Below, in pieces: positions 5,584-9,472 of a DNA stretch of 9,472 nt. Below the pieces are notes generated by a model. The model made no database searches. It had not been told where the DNA came from and saw only the letters and a program-made list of their open reading frames with translations. Source of the stretch: Cyclobacteriaceae bacterium. Lineage in GTDB: Bacteria > Bacteroidota > Bacteroidia > Cytophagales > Cyclobacteriaceae. The position numbers were made by a program, and so were the translations under genes. The number at the start of each line of letters is the position of its first letter. Positions within the stretch are counted from its first letter, which is position 1. The stretch is from the NCBI GenBank assembly GCA_030637245.1, contig DAOVVI010000030.1:1-9472 (forward strand), given 5' to 3'.

Positions 5584-6765
5584 ATGAAACTACTTACTAA
5601 ATCATTTTTTCTTTTATGGGCAGCATCGATCATTTCCTGCTCTTCTCCGAATATAAAATTGTCATATGATTTTGACAAAGGAAGTTTAGGCGAAATAACT
5701 GAAGTAGAACCGGGCTATTTCAAAGGAACAACGAAACACTGGCTTAAAAGAGATAGTATCGGGGATCAGTACTATTGGTTCTATTTTAAGGCGGATAATG
5801 TTAAGGAAAAAACGGTAACCTTCGATTTGAATGATCTGACAGGCGTTTATCGTGGAAATACGCACATTGTTTATTCGGATTATACGCAGCCGGTTTATAG
5901 CTACGATCAGGAACACTGGGAGCGGATTCGGAATGTGAAGTATGACAGCGCTTCACAATCGTTTCAATTTAGCCAGCATTTCAATAGTGAACCTGTATGG
6001 ATTGCCTACGCGCATCCATATCCAACCCACAGACTGGAATCAGTTATCAATCGAATTAATACTTCCGAATTTGTTCGGATTGAGAATATTGCAAAAACGA
6101 AGGAGGGTAGGGATGTAACCCTTGTTAAAATTACAGATTCCAAGGCCCCTGAAAATGACAAAATAATTATTTTGATTCTGGCTTTGCAACATGCCGGTGA
6201 AGATGCGGGAGGATTTATGGCCGAAGGACTGATCGATTTCCTGATATCTGATGATGCAGAGGCAATAGTTGCCAGGAAAAATTTCAATTATATCATTGTT
6301 CCCATGATGAATCCCGATGGCATATATAATGGAACAAGCAGGTACAATATGAATATGGAGGACTTGAATAACGTCTGGTTGAATGATGATAAAGTGCAAC
6401 CGGAGGTGTCCGGTGTGAAAAATTGGGTGGAGTCCTGGTATGCCGATGGGAATGAGATTGATCTGTTTTTCGATATTCATAATCACTCCCAGTTTTACAG
6501 GTATAATGTCTTTGTTTTGCAGGATCAAAGCCTTGACAGCCTGGCAACAGTAATGGACAAACACTGGCCGATCAGGAATTGGCATTCAGAATTTAAGGGT
6601 TCGTCTTGTGCCTACTTTTTTAGAAAAGAGATTCCCTCCGGTACTATCGAGCTATCTCAATCACACCTTGCTAATGGGAAATACCTTACTATTGAAGATT
6701 ATCTTTCGTTTGGGAAAGGAACAGTTGTTGCTTTGAATGAGTACTATATAGATGGTGCCCAATAG
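5584..6765 (+). CDS. Lipoprotein M14 metallopeptidase, cytosolic carboxypeptidase-like
   Basis: A 393-residue zinc peptidase of family M14. The N-terminus is a lipoprotein signal (hydrophobic 7-18, lipobox IISC with Cys19), so the mature protein should be a membrane-anchored envelope lipoprotein. Residues ~25-150 form the beta-sandwich found before the catalytic domain in CCP-type M14 peptidases (YYWFYFKAD, PVYSYDQEHWERI, VWIAYAHPYP). The catalytic domain (~155-390) has zinc ligands His203 and Glu206 in QHAGED and His299 in DIHNHS, the MNPDG motif (242-246), and the proton-acceptor Glu356 in TIELS. The substrate-binding motif, normally DLNR, reads DLNN (260-263): Asn263 replaces the Arg that binds the terminal carboxylate in carboxypeptidase A. 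Cleavage of C-terminal residues from peptides is expected from the family, but the specificity may be altered. No Shine-Dalgarno site; the start is set by the signal peptide. Monocistronic as far as visible. Confidence 0.92.
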   Translation: MKLLTKSFFLLWAASIISCSSPNIKLSYDFDKGSLGEITEVEPGYFKGTTKHWLKRDSIGDQYYWFYFKADNVKEKTVTFDLNDLTGVYRGNTHIVYSDYTQPVYSYDQEHWERIRNVKYDSASQSFQFSQHFNSEPVWIAYAHPYPTHRLESVINRINTSEFVRIENIAKTKEGRDVTLVKITDSKAPENDKIIILILALQHAGEDAGGFMAEGLIDFLISDDAEAIVARKNFNYIIVPMMNPDGIYNGTSRYNMNMEDLNNVWLNDDKVQPEVSGVKNWVESWYADGNEIDLFFDIHNHSQFYRYNVFVLQDQSLDSLATVMDKHWPIRNWHSEFKGSSCAYFFRKEIPSGTIELSQSHLANGKYLTIEDYLSFGKGTVVALNEYYIDGAQ

Positions 6766-6810
6766 ATTATTTTACTGTTTAGGTAAACCTGAATTCAAAG
6801 AAACAAAACT

Positions 6811-6946
6811 ATGGAAACCAAGAAACAGATCTCCTTTCAATCGAAATGGAAATGTGCGCTTCTTTATTTTTGATAAGGTGCTATCTGATGACCGATTTAT
6901 GATATTCATTTTTACCGTTTATCCGGTAATCCAACCATCCTCATGA
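6811..6946 (+). pseudogene. Possible degraded N-terminus of a membrane sensor protein (histidine kinase type)
   Basis: An ATG at 6811 opens 20 codons ending at a TGA (6871-6873); the peptide includes QSKWKCALLYF. In the +1-shifted frame an open stretch continues as FIFDKVLSDDRFMIF up to a TGA at 6944-6946. From memory, many Bacteroidota PAS-type sensor histidine kinases begin with a short Lys/Gln-rich tail, then SKWKxAxLYF, a first membrane helix, and an FSDKVL-like turn, so the two pieces read as one such N-terminus with an internal deletion and frameshift. Everything after it is lost. This rests on recollection of a motif rather than an alignment, and chance similarity is a real alternative. 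Confidence 0.3.
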
Positions 6947-6979
6947 AAATCATATATATCTGCAACCAAAAATAGTATA

Positions 6980-7002
6980 GTAACATCTAACTAGTGTGTT
7001 AC
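6980..7002. promoter_or_regulatory. Dyad GTAACA-N11-TGTTAC before the permease start
   Basis: Perfect 6-bp arms at 6980-6985 and 6997-7002 enclose CTAACTAG, itself nearly symmetric. The right arm ends 17 nt before the permease ATG at 7020. It could be an operator or a weak 5' leader hairpin; the arms are short and AT-rich, so chance is possible. Confidence 0.25.
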
Positions 7003-7019
7003 CTAAAATCATGTAAACC

Positions 7020-9446
7020 ATGCTTAAGAATTATTTTACAGTTGCCTTTCGGAACCTGATTCGAAATAAGTTTTATTCAAGCATCAATATTGCCGGTCTT
7101 AGTATTGGCATAGCTGTAAGTATGCTCATACTATTTTACATTTTTGATGAGCTGAGCTATGATCATTTTCACAAAGATGCAGATCGGATCTACCAGGTGT
7201 ATCTGAAAGCTAAACTCCAGGGAAAAGCGATAGAAGGAGCACATACGTGTGCGCCGATTGCGACGGCAAGTAAAGAAGAAATTACCGGTGTCGATGAGTC
7301 CATCAGGATTAATCTTCGAAGAGATGTTGTAATCAGATATGAAGATAATATTTTCACGGAAAAGAAATTGCTCCTGGCAGATTCCAATTTTTTTAGCTTT
7401 TTCACTTTTGATCTTTTGGAAGGAAATGAAAATGATATATTGAATGAACCCAATCAAATAATTCTTACCGAAACAAGCGCTAAAAAATATTTTGGCTATG
7501 AACCTGGAAATGGAGAATCTCCATTGGGTAAAATGGTTTTGATGGGAACAGATAAGACCAATTGCGAAATTGTTGGGCTTGTGAAAGATCCACCAAGTAA
7601 TTCGCATTTTAAATTTGACATGATGCTTTCCATGGTCACCTGGGATTATAGTGAAAATACACGATGGGTCAGCAACAACCTATTTACATATTTGAAACTC
7701 AATGAGGCTTCAAATCCTAATCAGATTCAGGAAAAAATGAAATTAATGGTCGATAAATATGTTGGGCCTGAGTTGGAACAATTCATGGGAGTAACTTTGG
7801 AAGAATGGCGGAAACAGGGGGACGATTATGGTTATTTTATCCAGCCCATAACAGATATTCATTTGCACTCAAAAACAGAAGGAAATATTGAATCACCCGG
7901 TGATATAGCTTATGTGTATTTACTTTCAATGATTTCAATTTTTATAATTCTAATCGCCTGCATCAACTTTATGAATTTATCCACAGCAAGATCTGCAAGC
8001 AGGGCCAAAGAGGTAGGGATTAGAAAAACCGTTGGAGCGCCAAAGGCAAGATTGGTGACCCAGTTTTTATTGGAGTCCATCGTAATCAGTGCAGTTTCTA
8101 CGTTGCTGGCAGTTGGCATACTATTTTTAACCCTGCCATTTTTTAATCAAATCACAGAAAAGAGTATTGGATTTGAATTTATATTATCGAATTTTTCGTT
8201 AATAGCTATGCTGGCTGTAATGATCATTGTTGGTATATTGGCTGGTAGTTACCCTGCATTTTATTTAACTTCATTTAAGCCAACCGAGGTATTGAAAGGC
8301 AAACTAAGAACGGGAGCTAAAAGCGGATTGATCAGGAGTTCACTGGTGGTATTTCAATTTGCAATTTCCGTTTTTTTGATTGTGTCCACAATGATCATAT
8401 ACAAGCAATTGAAGTTGGTACAGGAGAGAAACCTGGGTTTTGATAAAGAGAACGTATTGATCATTGATAACACAAGAACACTTGGAGACAGTAAACGATC
8501 TTTCAAAAAAACCTTGCAGACATTAAGCAGCGTACAAAGTGTGAGTATATCCAATGCCGTACCACCGCATATTTATAGCAATAGTGTTTATTTCCCAAAT
8601 GGAAAACAGGAAGATGGTATATTATTTTATCAGATCTATACAGATCATGATTATCTGAAAACCATAGACTTGAAGATGTATTCCGGTAGATATTTTTCTG
8701 AAGATTTTCCATCAGATTCATCAGCAGTAATCATCAATAAGAAAGGAATGGAAACACTGGGTTGGGATAACCATGAAGGAAACAGGCTTGCAGAACCATC
8801 AAGAGAGGGGGGATTGGAATTCTACAACGTTGTTGGAATAATAGATGATTTTAATTTTTCATCACTTAAAAATGAAATAGAACCATTGATCATTTTTCTG
8901 GGAGATTTTGGAAATCTAATGCCGGTACGGCTAAGCCCTGGAAATATCAATGAAAAAATCAAAGATGTAGAGGCCGAGTGGAATAAGATAGCGCCGGGAG
9001 AACCTTTCGATTATGCATTCCTCGATGAGAATTTCGACTCCTTGTTTAGAGCAGAGCAACAATTAGGTAAAATATTTATACTATTCACTTCACTGGCAAT
9101 TTTTATAGCATGTCTGGGTTTATTTGGATTGGCATCCTTCATAGCAGAACAACGATCTAAAGAGATAGGCATCAGAAAAGCAATGGGTGCGAGTGTTCCC
9201 AGCGTAGTGGTTTTATTGTCTAAGGAATTTACAAAATTGGTTTTCATATCCATCATCTTCGCTGTACCGGCGGTTATTTTTCTTATGAACTGGTGGCTTG
9301 AAAACTTCGCGTACAAAACTGATATAGGAGTGATGAGTTTTGTAATAGGAGGTTTGGCGGCCCTGGTAATTTCCTGGCTCACGGTAAGTTATCAATCTTT
9401 CAGAGCAGCGGTTGCTAATCCAACAAAAGCGTTAAGGTATGAGTAG
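7020..9446 (+). CDS. ABC transporter permease, MacB/FtsX type with two FtsX domains
   Basis: A complete 808-residue inner-membrane permease of the 4+4 helix type common in Bacteroidota. Predicted membrane helices lie at about 22-44, 296-318, 347-374, 393-417, 438-462, 683-706, 737-758 and 769-790. The extracytoplasmic MacB-like domains are at about 45-295 and 463-682. Each FtsX domain shows the conserved cytoplasmic loop that contacts the ATPase: RSASRAKEVGIRKTVGA (324-340) and EQRSKEIGIRKAMGA (710-724). The N-terminus, with FRNLIRNKFYSSINIAGLSIG, and the C-terminal PTKALRYE are typical of the group, supporting both ends. By family knowledge such permeases work with a LolD/MacB-type ATPase in mechanotransmission, peptide or lipoprotein handling, or drug efflux; the substrate is unknown here. 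No ATPase, membrane-fusion or outer-membrane partner is in the window. The ATG at 7020 lacks a Shine-Dalgarno site. Gene ends 26 bases before the window edge. Confidence 0.95.
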   Translation: MLKNYFTVAFRNLIRNKFYSSINIAGLSIGIAVSMLILFYIFDELSYDHFHKDADRIYQVYLKAKLQGKAIEGAHTCAPIATASKEEITGVDESIRINLRRDVVIRYEDNIFTEKKLLLADSNFFSFFTFDLLEGNENDILNEPNQIILTETSAKKYFGYEPGNGESPLGKMVLMGTDKTNCEIVGLVKDPPSNSHFKFDMMLSMVTWDYSENTRWVSNNLFTYLKLNEASNPNQIQEKMKLMVDKYVGPELEQFMGVTLEEWRKQGDDYGYFIQPITDIHLHSKTEGNIESPGDIAYVYLLSMISIFIILIACINFMNLSTARSASRAKEVGIRKTVGAPKARLVTQFLLESIVISAVSTLLAVGILFLTLPFFNQITEKSIGFEFILSNFSLIAMLAVMIIVGILAGSYPAFYLTSFKPTEVLKGKLRTGAKSGLIRSSLVVFQFAISVFLIVSTMIIYKQLKLVQERNLGFDKENVLIIDNTRTLGDSKRSFKKTLQTLSSVQSVSISNAVPPHIYSNSVYFPNGKQEDGILFYQIYTDHDYLKTIDLKMYSGRYFSEDFPSDSSAVIINKKGMETLGWDNHEGNRLAEPSREGGLEFYNVVGIIDDFNFSSLKNEIEPLIIFLGDFGNLMPVRLSPGNINEKIKDVEAEWNKIAPGEPFDYAFLDENFDSLFRAEQQLGKIFILFTSLAIFIACLGLFGLASFIAEQRSKEIGIRKAMGASVPSVVVLLSKEFTKLVFISIIFAVPAVIFLMNWWLENFAYKTDIGVMSFVIGGLAALVISWLTVSYQSFRAAVANPTKALRYE

Positions 9447-9453
9447 GTTTTTA

Positions 9454-9467
9454 CTGGGTGCTGGGTC
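9454..9467. repeat. Heptanucleotide repeat CTGGGTG/CTGGGTC
   Basis: Two adjacent 7-nt units (9454-9460 and 9461-9467) differing in the last base, starting 8 nt after the permease stop codon. The window ends 5 bases later, so the full extent of the array cannot be seen. Confidence 0.4.
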
Positions 9468-9472
9468 AAAAG

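Larger units (their letters stand above)
6766..7019. other. Intergenic region between peptidase and permease
   Basis: About 250 bases with no intact gene. A weak AT-rich inverted repeat (TTTAC 6771-6775 with GTAAA 6783-6787) directly follows the peptidase stop but lacks a T-run, so I do not call a terminator. The region also holds a possible sensor-kinase fossil (6811-6946) and a 6-bp dyad (6980-7002) just upstream of the permease start. Confidence 0.6.

Noticed and set aside
6040..6585. A 181-codon minus-strand open frame inside the M14 peptidase gene
   Set aside because: It is antisense to the zinc-site region of an intact peptidase; low-complexity His/Ile-rich translation without a recognisable fold.
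6771..6788. Hairpin just after the peptidase stop, considered as a terminator
   Set aside because: The stem is only 5 AT-rich pairs and there is no T-run after it.
9011..9382. A 123-codon minus-strand open frame at the end of the permease gene
   Set aside because: It is antisense to the second FtsX domain, whose hydrophobic codon pattern explains the open frame.
1..9472. Defence, phage, CRISPR, retron, tRNA or rRNA content
   Set aside because: No spaced direct-repeat array, integrase, reverse transcriptase, nuclease or structured RNA gene could be recognised on either strand.

Overview
The window looks like chromosomal DNA from a member of the Bacteroidota, probably a Cytophagales-like marine or environmental bacterium. 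The reasons are the AT-rich sequence, the lack of clear Shine-Dalgarno sites before the genes, an 8-TM FtsX/MacB-type permease of the kind that is highly paralogous in this phylum, a lipoprotein M14 peptidase, and REP-like GCAAG/CTTGC hairpins and heptanucleotide repeats between genes. Taxonomy below phylum is a guess.

Layout. Positions 1-4979 hold a tight four-gene minus-strand operon. In transcription order it encodes a membrane-anchored FMN/3Fe-4S glutamate-synthase-domain protein (3411-4979), a TPP-dependent acetolactate-synthase-like enzyme (1743-3383), a small three-helix membrane protein resembling DUF2721 (1376-1738), and an NAD(P)-dependent aldehyde dehydrogenase whose C-terminus runs off the left edge (1-1376). 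Gaps are 27 nt, 4 nt and a TAATG stop/start overlap, so co-transcription and coupled translation are likely. Positions 4980-5583 are a gene-free divergent intergenic region holding a perfect dyad (operator candidate), a REP-like hairpin cluster, an 11-bp direct repeat and a TATAAT box. Positions 5584-6765 (+) encode a lipoprotein M14 metallopeptidase of the cytosolic-carboxypeptidase-like group with an altered substrate-binding motif. Positions 6766-7019 are non-coding, with a possible fossil of a sensor-kinase N-terminus and a small dyad. Positions 7020-9446 (+) encode a complete ABC transporter permease without an ATPase partner in the window.

How the genes work together. The minus-strand operon looks metabolic. 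The TPP enzyme lacks the FAD-binding signature of biosynthetic AHAS and has no ilvN or ilvC neighbour, so a catabolic or overflow role acting on pyruvate or another 2-oxoacid is more likely than branched-chain amino acid synthesis. The aldehyde dehydrogenase could oxidise an aldehyde made or released in the same pathway, but the substrate is not shown by the sequence. The plus-strand peptidase and permease belong to the cell envelope and have no visible functional link to the operon.

I did not find a clear-cut undescribed system (no defence island, CRISPR, phage, retron or secretion locus). The most useful leads are the unusual enzyme set in the minus-strand operon, the Arg-to-Asn change in the M14 peptidase, and the repeats and dyads in the divergent intergenic region.
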